From Owenia fusiformis (lineage: Eukaryota; Annelida; Polychaeta; Sabellida; Oweniidae), in the NCBI GenBank assembly GCA_903813345.2, contig CAIIXF020000006.1, positions 8,914,989 through 8,978,988 of the forward strand: DNA of 64,000 bases. Direction: 5' to 3'. Both the position numbers and the translations under genes were made by a program. Of the stretch, positions 21,101-31,820 are shown piece after piece. Every line of letters begins with the position of its first letter. The stretch's first letter is position 1. The notes beneath the pieces are model-generated. The model saw only the letters and a program-made list of their open reading frames with translations. It made no database searches and was not told the DNA's origin.

Positions 21101-22792
21101 ATATATTTTAAATATCAAATTTATTTTTTCATGTTATTATACATTTAGTACACTAAGTGTAGGATAATATATATAATGTATACATTATGTATTTGATCAA
21201 AAGTACAAAATTGATTTGTCGGTTTCGAATCCGTACATTTGATCGTATTTGATTCAATACTGAACAAATATTTCACTCTATTGAGGTGAATACCTGTACA
21301 TCTTTCACAAATGATATTCCACGAAGCCCGAAGGGCAAGTGGAATATCACCTTGTGAAAGTGCTACAGGTATTCACCGAAAATAGAGTGAAATATTTGTT
21401 TTATTATATCACTGTCTAGCTAAACATCCCTAATATTATTAAGTCATTAAGTCTTCAGATATTTTTACGAATCTACTCGGTTCGTCTGCCATTTTGACTT
21501 AAACTGAACTAAATTATTTACACTGAACGAAAACAAATTCTTTGAAAATTCCCGGGAGCGTGGGATATCGCTAGATATCTCACGGTTGTCTTATCTGATT
21601 AGCATTGCCATTGAATATCGCCAGATATCCCACGACATGTGACCCGGTTTTGACCAATCATACTGTCGCTAGCTAGATAGTGATATAATAATACGTGTTA
21701 TTATTTCCATGCCGTGATACTCGTTCTCTCATTGGTCAATTAGATATCATGTGACTAAAAATATATAGAGGTATTCCTTGTCTCCCTGCTTAGAAAAAGT
21801 GTGAAGAGTGTATTCACTAAAAATGACGTCATTTTAATTGAATAAATAGTGGTATTCACTAAAAATGACGTCATATCACTGAATTCCCGGGAATTTCTTA
21901 AAAAGTATTTTCATCCGATATGACAGACGGTGAAGTTGTATCACGAAGTCCTCCCAAGAAAAGGTTCAATACTATATAACAAACGTGGGATAAAGATTTT
22001 ACAAATGTTTTCAAAATGTCAACTAATGAAAGCACGAAGACTATGAACTTTAACATGGAAGATCCAAATCTAATTTTTATATATCATGGTGTGACAGAGA
22101 TCGTGATTTATAACAGAATATTGGCAAACGTTTGGAAATACGTTGAAACTTCTGAGGAAATAATAAAACAATATAGCACTTCGGGCTGCGGTGAATACAC
22201 CTTCAGAAATATATACAGATATTCAACTCCACAGAATTCAATATTTGTATAATATTTATCTTCATATTTAGTTTTACCTTAATCACAGTTAGTGTGGCGC
22301 CACCTTCTTGTCGTTGTAGGAATACTTTGCCAAGGAACATTTTAGTAGGACCTCCCAATTCCTCATTTACTCTCTCTCGGGCCTTGGGTATATATTGGTT
22401 TTAATTAATCATCGATTCATCAATAGAGTTATTGAGCATTATTCTTGATTGTGAAATATTCCCCTTGTCCCCTTTTATATGAGGGATCTAGATAAAACCC
22501 CGAGACGTTAGGAACGTCCATCGTTGATCGAGAAAATTCTCTTTACAAAATATGCAATTGTTTTGTGATTTCTAACGTTGCCATTCGTGCATTATTAATT
22601 CTCGTCGAATGCTTGAAAGATTGTAGAGAAAAACGCTGTTCTAAAACTCACGGCATCTGCCATTGCAAGGATGTCCTGTGTCGCTGCTTGGTATTCCTCG
22701 TCACACTTAGCTGTAAGAATAGAGGCAGTTCCTTCACGGGTTGCTATGGTGCTACCGATGAAGCATAGCAGACAGATTGCCAACATTTCCAT
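15116..22792 (-). CDS. Secreted triple cystatin-like protein (gene 2), nine coding exons, paralog of gene 1
   Basis: Minus-strand exons in order: 22652-22792, 22278-22382, 20361-20484, 19248-19393, 18130-18219, 17789-17936, 17274-17377, 16820-16912, 15116-15238; total 1074 nt (357 aa), with all phases matching gene 1. The start ACCATGG is a strong Kozak site, and a TTTTCAG acceptor lies 16 nt upstream, suggesting a 5' UTR intron. Residues 1-17 are a signal peptide (MEMLAICLLCFIG). Three cystatin-like modules lie at about 48-123, 173-251 and 287-357. Linker exon 7 encodes TERCDRQYFKVVGELWD, against TERCDRDYYKVAGDLWD in gene 1. Each module ends in C-I-E, or C-F-G in module 1. There is no Thr/Pro repeat. 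The role is inferred to be like gene 1: a secreted cystatin-fold protein, inhibitor or not. Confidence 0.85.
15422..15465. repeat. 19-bp-arm hairpin
   Basis: TTCCCACATCGCGAACCAC faces GTGGTTTGCGATGTGGGAA with one mismatch and a loop of six bases. It lies in a stretch (15290-15480) with several CGCGAA/CGCAAAC repeats. Confidence 0.7.
15597..16553 (+). mobile_element. TIR element with nested foldback, longer relative of 10409-10573
   Basis: TGTTTATCCCA and TGGGATAAACA form the ends. Internal sequence from 16395 matches the short copy at 10440. It carries a 29-codon ORF start (16309-16398, MEKNADNRDLFDGLKKG...) on the plus strand and is followed by a half stem-loop (about 16557-16600). A palindromic element (15782-16298) is inserted in it. 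Confidence 0.6.
15782..16298. mobile_element. 517-bp foldback element
   Basis: The arms of about 230 bp (15782-16015 and 16065-16298) are imperfect reverse complements. The ends are ACACTGGTGATC and GATCACCAGTGT. Only about 50 bases separate the arms, so single strands would fold almost completely. It is nested in the 15597-16553 element. Confidence 0.85.
16681..16803. repeat. Degenerate short tandem repeat
   Basis: The motif CATACATTGACTT recurs about four times at 20-25 base spacing just downstream of gene 2 exon 8. Confidence 0.6.
17789..18219 (-). other. Gene 2 cystatin-like module 2 (exons 5-6)
   Basis: Half A (18130-18219) contains KWDSSVYIQSGMDYAIK. Half B (17789-17936) contains IRVRKM, GFIHIFVNSNGDF and RKACIEIPPP. 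It is closest to gene 1 module 1. Confidence 0.75.
19768..19922. mobile_element. Short element with GCCCGTAGC termini
   Basis: AGGCCCGTAGC and GCTACGGGCCT bound 155 bp containing G-run/C-run motifs (GGGGGTTCAC on one side, a 14-C run at 19895-19908 on the other). Such ends occur in miniature elements of several marine invertebrates (recollection). It is in gene 2 intron 3. Confidence 0.55.
20754..20883. repeat. 130-nt stem-loop
   Basis: The arms run from CCTATGATTTTGA to AAAAAATCATAGG. The inner stem GATATTGATAT pairs with ATATCAATATC, and the apex is GAGCGAAGCGAACGAG. The element at 20891-21169 follows 7 bp away. The stem-loop at 49793-49923 has the same outer arms. Confidence 0.8.
20891..21169. 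mobile_element. TIR element next to stem-loop
   Basis: TATTATCCTACACTTA and TAAGTGTAGGATAATA are perfect 16-bp inverted ends. Inside are three tandem palindromes (20987-21086). No ORF remnant is recognised. Confidence 0.7.
20987..21086. repeat. Three tandem palindromes
   Basis: Each is about 27-31 bp with the core TATATCGT-[CT]-ACGATATC or a close variant, bounded by CGGA/TCCG. They are spaced unevenly and are not separated by unique spacers, so this is not a CRISPR-like array. Confidence 0.75.
21263..21400. repeat. 138-nt stem-loop
   Basis: The arms AACAAATATTTCACTCTA and TAGAGTGAAATATTTGTT enclose GGTGAATACCTGTA/TACAGGTATTCACC and GATATTCCAC/GTGGAATATC. The apex is GCCC-GAAG-GGC. A decayed relative lies at about 45018-45092. 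Confidence 0.9.
21401..21691 (-). mobile_element. TIR element with truncated ORF start
   Basis: TTATTATATCACTGTCTAGC faces GCTAGATAGTGATATAATAA (one mismatch). On the minus strand an ORF start (21439-21492, MADEPSRFVKISEDLMT then stop) reads toward the adjoining stem-loop. A CCAAT box lies upstream (21654-21658). It is internally deleted, with no catalytic domain. Confidence 0.65.
21720..22250 (+). mobile_element. Probable element remnant with ORF start and twin CRE motifs
   Basis: ATTGG (21731), GTGTATTCACT with TGACGTCA (21824 and 21866) and then an ORF start at 21920-21979 (MTDGEVVSRSPPKKRFNTI, stop) mirror the promoter-plus-start layout of the other elements. A longer AT-rich ORF (22016-22252) is not recognised and is probably not functional. 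The right edge may be near GGTGAATACACC (about 22192). Confidence 0.4.
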
Positions 22793-25700
22793 GGTTACCA
22801 GCACGTTCCTGAAAATGATTTTACATTAAAATTTGTATTGATGAAATAACGATAAAAACCGATCCAATAAAATAATTCTCATTGGTCTCATGGATTTCTA
22901 TTCTTTTATAAATGTAATTTTAGTTCTTGTCCCAAACTAGCCTGACGTCGAGTGTTGAATTCTTCTCAGTTATTAAATAATCTTATGAACTTGAGAAAAT
23001 TAATAGAAAACTATCGTATTACCAGTTACCTATAACAAACTGAATGGCAAATAGAGTTAATACAGAAACTATAATCTGTTGATTTGTGTTAGCTTATTTA
23101 ATTAAGTATAAATATTTCATATTGTTAATCTTTCTCATGACGACATATTGTCATGGTTTTGTATTGTGTAAATATGCGTTGATTCAGTTATGTCTGCCTA
23201 TCATATATCATTTCACTTTGCAATTTTGAATTCTTCGGGTAAAATGATTTCATAATAAAGATTTCTGATATTGTGTTTTAATTGATAATATGAGAGGTAT
23301 TTTAGCTATTTGGGAGTCGTCTCAAAGGTTGATGGTAAATTGGGAAGTGCACACAGGTAGTCGTGTGATCAACCGATAGACTTGGACTATGTTAAAGTTC
23401 TTGGACAGGACAGTTTCCATATAAAAGAAAGATAAAAAGGCTATAACGACCCAACAACTAGCTTCAACTATGAATAGGAACAAAGGGGTACACTTGAATC
23501 CGATTAACCCTCAATTTTAGATTCACTCTCATATTGCGATGCATGATGCAGTTATACAGTCCCTCTCAAAATATGCAACAAACAAATACTATTGAACCAA
23601 AAAACAGTGATGACTGCATCTTTTTCCTCAATGTACCATTAACGCCAAATTTCTCATCTTTTCTGTAAAATGTCATTTATTCACACGTGGTCATGGTTGG
23701 CTGAATACGCGTTCCTTTATTACAATGGGTATACCAGTTTTACTATTTGTCTGTTTGTTGCGTTTTTGATGCGCAATCTATTTCCGGTAATATTCATCTG
23801 CAATGTCCGGCGAAATCCACTAAAGCATTGTCCGGCAAAATAAATCTATAATGTCCGGCAATATATACATATGTAGAGACATATGTTCAGCAATATGCAT
23901 ATTTTTAGAGACTCGTTAAATATTTGTTTATTACCTTCACAAAAAACAATTCGTGAAAACTAGAAATTAAAAACTCTCATTCTGTGCACATGTGTTTATC
24001 GGACCGTAACGCTGTACAATACATTCGTGCACTTATATTAAAAAAGGAATACGACAGAATTAACCAAAGCATATTAAGTAAATGTCAGTTTTTAAGGAAA
24101 TCTGTCTTAATAAAAAATCAGTACATTTATTTAAGCAATTAACACGTCCATGTTTAATCAGCCTATGTTCACTGGATGCTTCATTGACTCTAATATCAAA
24201 ATTAAATCATATCAAATAGCACAAACAAATATTATAAAAATTGACTATGACTTTTAATTAGTATTAATAAGTGTAAGTTCACTCTTAAAACATGATTTGA
24301 ACGATTTTAACAGTAATTACCAAGTTCACGGACGAGATCATCCAAAAAATTTAAATTAATTAAAAGTTTAAAAAATAAACGTCTTATTCTTACCTTTCGT
24401 GTCCTTCAAGTGGTCAATTAAATGATTTAACAATAGACAAACTGAAGAAAAACTATTTATATATTCCGAATGAATGTAAATGTAATCCTTAATTAGTAAA
24501 CACATTCATGACAATAATGGCATAATCAATAGTACAATGCCAGTGATCCGTATGATCCCTGAAATCCTCAGAACCTGTAAATCATTCACAACACTTCTTT
24601 ATGTCGTCATGGGTCGCTTGGTATATTTCATGTTTACTTTACTCTGTTTTATCTAAAATGCACAATCGCCTGGAAATAGTTTAAGAATCTTTTTGAAACT
24701 AAATTGACAGATATTTCAAATGAATCCTAAGCATTATACACGTCATGTAAGCTTGTCACAGGGAATCCATTATGTCATGTATGTCGCCACATACGGTTCT
24801 GCATAATAGACTGAAAAGTTCGTTCACAGCCACATACTTTAATTTTAATGCAGCGACAGAATCGTAAGACGTGCCAGTGGAAAGTGTAAATTCGATCAAG
24901 TTCGTAAAGTATAGTGATTAGTTATTAAGTTTTGACTGACCCCGAGGTGAGATGTAGCAATGGTAAATCATGTTCCTTTTAGGGTAGATTTAAATTAATT
25001 GGATTAATAATGTACTATCTATCACTAATATTTGTCGAAATTTATTTTCATCTTATATTTGTTATTCTGGAAGAAGATAAAATGTTTTTCTCCAGAACGA
25101 TTTTTCAGCCAAACAATTGTGTAATATAACATTCACATTGCGTGACGAATGAACCAGAAACTTGATCGAAGAAAACATGTTTGAATTTATTGTTTTGAAA
25201 TATATTGATAAGGTAAAACCAACTTGATTGAATTAAATAAATTACTTACGATCCTACCAAAATTGCAAAATAAAGACAACAATTGTATACTCAGACAAGG
25301 CTATTCATTTTTGCATATCTTTAGCCTATTAAAAGACATGCATGTACTCTGCATAAACACGGGGTAAAGCAGACCCGATGATGCAATGAGCTTGCTCGGC
25401 GGTATCATGACTGTGTAACGGGTCTTAATGTATAAGTGAGCTCGGGGGTAGGTTCAAACAACGCGGGTCCTCAAAGCATGTGCTCATGGTATCATCGTGG
25501 CTGAACACCCGTGATAAAAGCATGTAATCTGCGTCCACTCTTCCTGGATTTAACTTATTTCATAATTAATTATAAGCGCTTTAATCTGCTTGGATAAATG
25601 AAATCCAAAGAACAGGTGATACCAACGATATTTAAACATTCCCAAAGTCTTTTAGATTATACTATAATGTGAGATGCATTAGAAATTTATATATTTAGAT

Positions 25701-28700
25701 TTCAAGAATTAAAATACAACAACTCGGCAAACTTGGACTTACAATAAAATGACGACATACTGAAATCATGAACGAATAGGTATTATTTACTACTATCCCA
25801 AGATTAATGCAAAGCAATTGCAAGTAGCTCGATATATATCATCTTTCATTTACATTCCAATGGCATTTCCATTGATTTAGCACAATCACCATGGTTAACG
25901 CATATCAGTGTAAAACAACACATACATTAGATACTAATACTGTAATTCGTAGAGGGAGGGGATTGTCGGTGATCTTAAGATTTACATAGTATATAGGGCT
26001 AATGCAAAAATAATGTATTGTGAATAGTCGGTAGTTGTAGACTATGCAAGTTGGTCTAAGAAACACTGAAAATGGCATGGTGAAATATGCAAATATGTAA
26101 AATATATCGGAGGATGCATGCAGATTCGTTCATTTCCCCTTTTAGATGACGTTGAAGACTTCAATTGATGGACTTAAAAGGATCTCCCCAAGGTGCACTA
26201 ATACGATTAATCTGCGTTGATATGTATTGGCATATAACAAAGCCATCGTAGATGTAGGCATACATGTAAACATACTGTCCACTGACCTTGTACTGTCAAA
26301 CAAGAATTCGTTTGTGTAGTAAAACATTTCCACCAATCAAATAAATCATGATTAAAATATGATTATTGAATATGTTTAAGTATACTTCAGTCGTAAATGA
26401 GAATTAATCAATCGATTGACAGAAGTCCAACAAGTGTCATTGATATCCAATGCTACTCAGTACAAGCAGGCAATGTTCTATTCTATACGAGGGTTGATCA
26501 ATGACTAAGACACGTTTTACGAATAATTCCTTTGATATAAATGAATAAACGCACGGAGCACACCGCGTCTCGAACTCGCAACCTCGTGGTTACGGCGCCC
26601 AATCGCCTAGCCATTAAGTGTAAATATCCGAAGGAAAATAAAAAATTATCAAAATGGATCATTGTTCTAAATATGATGGGTTTGTTGTCTATTGAATGAC
26701 CATCTTTGAATTTTTTTTGACTATTCCAAATTCTTTAATTTGAATTTCTCTTATTAGCACTTACATATTCTTATATACATTAATTTATTTTTGATTTTAG
26801 ATATATTGAAGATATTTTGCATTTTGGAATTCAAATAATAACAAGCAGAAAACGACCAATCAATCCTTGTTTACTTATTCAATTGTTATGTTTCTGATAA
26901 CACAAGCAGTATTCATCACTAAAAGCATTTTTACAAAAATTAAGTATTGTCACAAAAAGTAGCACTACTTACAATAAAAAGCACTCACTTTTAATGTTCT
27001 CTATTATTGGTGTTGTCGTCAACTAAACATCAAAGCCATATACAATAGTTTTAGTTAACAAACTTTTATAATGTTTATTCATTGGAAATTCTCACGCAAG
27101 ATTGAGCTTAATTAATATATAGATTTGCTGAATAGACTACAATGATGTATATATTTGTAAATTGATTGAAAACGTCACGAATATAATCATCGTTCACACC
27201 TTTGTGAGATATTATATTTTCAAAAAAACTCTTTTATCTTTACAAAACAAAAATTAAATCAATGCAGCGTGTAGTATTTACCAATTTAGCAATTGTTATG
27301 TGACATTGATTGATGTTGCCAGGCAGTCAATTCCTACGCACTAGTGGTACGGTTCCAAAAATGCTTTGTACGCTATCACATACTGTTATATTCATGTTGT
27401 ACCCAAAATGAAACATGAATAACTATTTTTCCTTCATAAAAATCTGAACTTTGCACATTGATAAGAAATAAATTATTGTCTTATTAGAAGTAAAGAATTT
27501 CATAGAAACATATAAATTAGTTATTTTAGATGGCATGCTCTAAATGACCTACATCACGATTTATGCAGTGCAATGCCCAATATATGGAAAAAATGTTGAT
27601 GGTGCTATACGAGCTTTTCTTTAAAATAAAAAGGTACTTTTGGATATAAATGATAATTAATTTGTCTGTCAGATGACCAAATTTCAAGAATATTTCTTAT
27701 TACTCACAGAGCTATTTTATAATTTTGGACACAAAACATGAAAAAAATGGGTGATAGTACTAATACAATCTTTTCTCTAAAACTATATCAGTCACAGATT
27801 TATTCCTATTTGTCTCGGTACGATTTTTGGAGGAACACCCTGTAGTTTTGTCATTCTAGTAAAATAGGTATGGTGAAGTGGCATTCCATAGATTACCTTC
27901 AAATCAACCTTGCTTCAAGACTAGACCTTACTCGCTATCCAAACAACAACAGGTTAGAGTAGAAAGTGCAGCTTCCTGAAGCGAGACTTTATCTTTAAAT
28001 GGACAATTTTCTAACCTTATGCTATCTATATTGCATAACATAGCATTTATGGTTGGGGAATAGAGATCGGAAATAGTCGTGGTTTCTAAAGATCTTTTTT
28101 TCTTTTGCTTATTGCAGTTTCATCTTTGCGAATGGTTGTTGCGCTTTGGTTCTGATTCTCTTATAGAGGTCGAGTCCGAATTTGGTCTGCGCCACATAGT
28201 ATGAGAATGCTAAATACCCTATATTCATCAAAACAACTATCTCTGACTGTTTTGATTTTTTTGTGAGATCACAGTTTGGGATGTTGGGGACGTACGGTAT
28301 TTTCCTTGTAACTTGTTACGCTCTTTTATGTTTTATAATTACAAAGTGTATTTTGTCAGACTGTTTGACCTGTCCCAATTTTAGTAACATGTATGTACTC
28401 GCATCAAATACGATTCTTTTAGATTTCAACAACATCTTCCAAATGTGTTCACAAAATGGATTTTTCTTCTTTTTCATATCAACAGCTCACAATAAATTAA
28501 AATGGTAATTTCTATGATTATTAAAAAATAAAAATAATTAAAAATACAATGACAGTTAGTAGATATTAACGCTAATAAATGTTGTTTGTCCGAAATCATT
28601 TGAGGTTTAATCTTGCATAAATACTAATATCAACGACAAATTGTTTATTTGTGTCACTCCCCAGCTGCTCGTTATGAATTGAAACTAAACAACTTCGTGT

Positions 28701-29097
28701 TGCGTGTCAATACTTTTATTTTATATTTAATTAAAATTCACAAGTTGGGTATATGGAACTGACCATTTGAGGCTATATGATGATGTTGCCTAGCGGCCAA
28801 CCAGATTGTTTATGCAGGGGATCATAGTATGAGGTATTGGGAATTTTACCCTTACGAGTGGTTTCGCTCAAACAGTTTTTGCAAAAATTGTTTGACATTT
28901 CCCCTACTCATCAGATTTTCTTCAATATTTATCGTGATGTCTTTAGTATGACTGAAATGGTTAATTAACTTTGGAGAGCATCAAAGGGTGTCGTGTCTGA
29001 CGGTAGGGAAATGTCGTTATATGTCTAACATGTGAAGACTAGGTGGTAAACGTTGCCTTATTGATACATTTGCTCTCTTCCCTGATGCTCATTTCCT
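22793..29097. other. 6.3-kb region without a supported gene
   Basis: AT-rich sequence upstream of gene 2. Both strands were checked for exons with splice sites and none is convincing. The only structured item noted is a tRNA-like segment at 26556-26620. The gene 2 promoter must lie somewhere above 22810. Confidence 0.45.
26556..26620 (-). repeat. tRNA-like segment (SINE or tRNA pseudogene)
   Basis: On the minus strand, TGGCTAGGCGATTGGG resembles a pol III A box and GAGTTCGAGAC a B box, with ACCACGAGGTTGCGAGTTCGA between them as in tRNA T-arms. No complete acceptor stem pairs, so it is not called a functional tRNA. A tRNA-derived SINE head is the best guess. Confidence 0.5.
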
Positions 29098-29274
29098 AAT
29101 ACCTCAGTCACATTTGATCTACGGCAAAACTGCAGCGATCGTAGCTTCTCAAAATCGATTTAGAAAATCTACATCGCAGTCCTTATCCCTGTATTTCATG
29201 CTGTAAATATCTATAGATTTTGTTTAGCTACGACCGCCGTACGATTGACGTAGATCAAATGTGATTTTGGCATT
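29098..29274. mobile_element. 177-bp miniature TIR element
   Basis: The inverted ends share TCACATTTGATCTACG (29108-29123 against 29248-29263) plus flanking AATNCC. It resembles the larger element at 30340-31333, which also begins with CAGTCACATTT. Confidence 0.7.
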
Positions 29275-29698
29275 TCTCTGTTTCCTATCCTTGGGCATTG
29301 TTTTTACATGTGTAAACGTTTTAATTTTTTGTGTGTAAATTCATTTCTGTGTAAATTCATAAATAATTCATAATTATTGTTTATTGGTTTTAGAAGCAAA
29401 TAAAGTATTTTCTAATGACTCGAAGAAGTTAAGAAGAGCGTATGGGAAAGTGCTATGAAGTAGCTTCGGTTTAATGTCTCTGCTCTGAACCCATTTTTAT
29501 TAGGCCATAAGATGAATCAACTTTGTTTTACTTTCGGTAACCAAAGAAAGATTACACAATCCACAATGCACAGTTTAATGATGCTGATTTCCTAGCCTTT
29601 ACTGGCATGGTGACGATATCGAAATTCTACACTGAATATAATGTCGTTCATATGCAAAATGTCACGATGTACACTTTTCAAGATTGGGACTATGTAAA

Positions 29699-31789
29699 TC
29701 ATTTTGAGTCATTTTGTTCTGTTATATTAGCAAAGAAATTTGCAACTCGATCACTCCTTCGCCGTTCCAATTTTCTACAACGATTTGCCAGTTGTTCTTG
29801 TCTATCTTCAAAGTCCTTTCTAAAAAGTAAAAAGGTATATCAATGAAAAGGGTGAAATGATTGACTGTTAAAAAGTGCCAAGAAGTATTTTGTATGGAAG
29901 TTGAATCTCGCACTGACCGACATTAATCAAAAAAATTATAAAATCATTTTCAGTTATTAATGAGCTAAAATAGTAAAACCACCAGCGGGAAGAGTAAAAG
30001 TATTAAACCCCTTACTGTCTTGTTTCCGAACACCGTCTCCTTTGGCAGATCTCTCTCAGCCGCTTACTGATCTCTTCAGAAATATCAATCATGTCATCGC
30101 TGCTATCGTCCAGATCAACAATTGATCTAACCGGGGACGCTGAACTGTGCCGCCTCACTCTTGTGAATGGAACCGCAAGTAGGTCTTCTTTGCAAACTAA
30201 CTCACCCGATTCACTCACTGTTCTCTTATTTCTACCAATAAGTGAATGTTCCTGGAAAACATTAAAAACAATGAAAACAATGAAAACAATTGGCAACGCT
30301 CGAAAACAATGAATACGCAGTCACTTAACCCAGCCCCTAACACCCCAGTCACATTTCCTGCGTCCGCCGTGCGGTCTATCATTTCTGCGGCCAGTTGCTT
30401 TTCTACGCTCGCCGCAGAATTTCTGCGCTCTCATACTTTTGCAGTCACATTTCCCACGGCAGCCGCACGGTGAATTTTAAATTTCTGTTGATAAATAATA
30501 CTTTTTTTCATTTTATTTACATCAGGACAATTTATAAATGTTATTCATAGTGCTAGGATGTAATATCAAATGAAAAGTGATCGTGAAACATTGACAAATA
30601 ATGATTGAATCTTGTTGAGCCAGTTGATTTCTACGGGGACCTCAGAAATGAACAAATATTATAACTCCGAGTTATAATTTCTACGGCGACCCTGCGGCCT
30701 GTAAAAAACTGGATACGCCGTACGGAGGCCGCAAGGCGAGCGTAGTTCTTCTACGCTCGCCGCAGAAATTCACCGATTTAATAGGATAGTTTCTAAATAG
30801 CAGAAAAATCAATGAAATCTCGTGCTGCCATCTTTTATTCAGCTTTTAACTCTGGCTAGAGCCCCATTCACTTACATGCTAAAATCTTGGAAAAGTGGCT
30901 TAATTTCATGATTTATCAAAGTGTGTTTGTTGAATCTGTATAAAACTTGAATGATATACCACATGATGACCCTGTTTATGAACATGTTGTGATTAAACAT
31001 GCTAATGTTGATTGACATACAAATAATCCACGGTTTTAAAGAATTTTAGCATTGCATCTATGGACATTTGGCCCAACTTTTTTTAAATTGTCATAGAAAA
31101 TTATTCAAATTACATAACTGTGTAAATCAAAGCTATTTTAGGAGAAAACATTCCACTGAATTCAAATATACCATTTAAAAGAAGGTAATGTAAGTCATTA
31201 GAGGTCTAATATGCAAGTCTCTTAAAATCTCACGAAAAACGAGATTTAGCGAGATTTCAAAAGCTATATGGAAACTATACTATTGATCTGCGGCCGACTT
31301 GCGGCCGCCGTGCGACAAATGTGACTGGGGTGTAAATAAATTACATAATTCAAATTTTAAAACAGAAATACACCATCTTTAAGTAAAATATGATGCTTGT
31401 GTGTGAATTTGAAACTAGATATAGGAGATTTTGAATTCAAAACTTGGTATATGAGTTTTTAGATGTTCTCAAATAACACGTAAATTTCGGTCATTTCAAG
31501 CTTCTTGGGGTGTTGTATTTTATGATTGAATAATTACCCATTCAAGCGGCGGAAATTTAGTTTCCTTAAATTCATTCTTGTCTGCATCGTACGTTTTGTC
31601 TTCCGAATCAATAGTAGGGACAGTTCTTTGTTTGGATTTTTCACGCTTTTCCTTGCCTTTCGTTTTCACCTTCATGTCGAGCTTATTAGACTGTTTAATT
31701 TGAGATTTAGTATCCCTTTTTCTGTCGTTGTTCCCATTTTGGCGAACAATTTTTTCTTTTCTTGATTTCCTCTCACCATTTGTCGACAT
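29699..31789 (-). CDS. Unrecognised basic, charged protein of 202 aa, three exons
   Basis: Minus-strand exons: 31538-31789, 30016-30251, 29699-29819 (252, 236 and 121 nt; phases 0, 2; 609 nt with stop). Donors are GTAATT and GTAAGG, acceptors TTTCCAG and TTTTTAG. Exon 1 is Lys/Arg-rich (KSRKEKIVRQ, KTKGKEKREKSKQR) and suggests a nucleic-acid-binding or nuclear protein (inference). Exon 2 has a Ser-rich RRHSSASPVRS stretch, which could be phosphorylated, then the acidic DLDDSSDDMIDISEE. Exon 3 is a predicted helix (KDFEDRQEQLANRCRKLERR) ending NITEQNDSK. A seven-codon upstream ORF (31797-31820) ends just before the start. I do not recognise a family. The gene could have further 5' exons. Confidence 0.6.
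30340..31333. mobile_element. 1-kb TIR element in intron 1 of the small gene
   Basis: ACACCCCAGTCACATTT and AAATGTGACTGGGGTGT are perfect 17-bp inverted ends. GC-rich subterminal blocks (GCCGCAGAAATT, TACGCTCGCCGC, GCGGCCG) occur in both orientations. No transposase ORF is seen. Confidence 0.75.
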
Positions 31790-31820
31790 ATCACGTTCAA
31801 GCCTTGACAATCATAGGCAT

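Larger units (their letters stand above)
20361..22382 (-). other. Gene 2 cystatin-like module 1 (exons 2-3)
   Basis: Half A (22278-22382) reads ARERVNEELGG then FLQRQEGGATLTVIK. Half B (20361-20484) reads IKIRHGPP, GRYIHLYLLDGGFLDVQ and KKRKDCFGDI. This is the most divergent module: the loop (RQEGG) differs and the usual CIE is CFG. Confidence 0.7.

Noticed and set aside
22016-22252. 79-codon ORF in gene 2 intron 2
   Set aside because: It follows a truncated element ORF start and ends near an element edge. No domain is visible, so it is more likely element debris than a gene.
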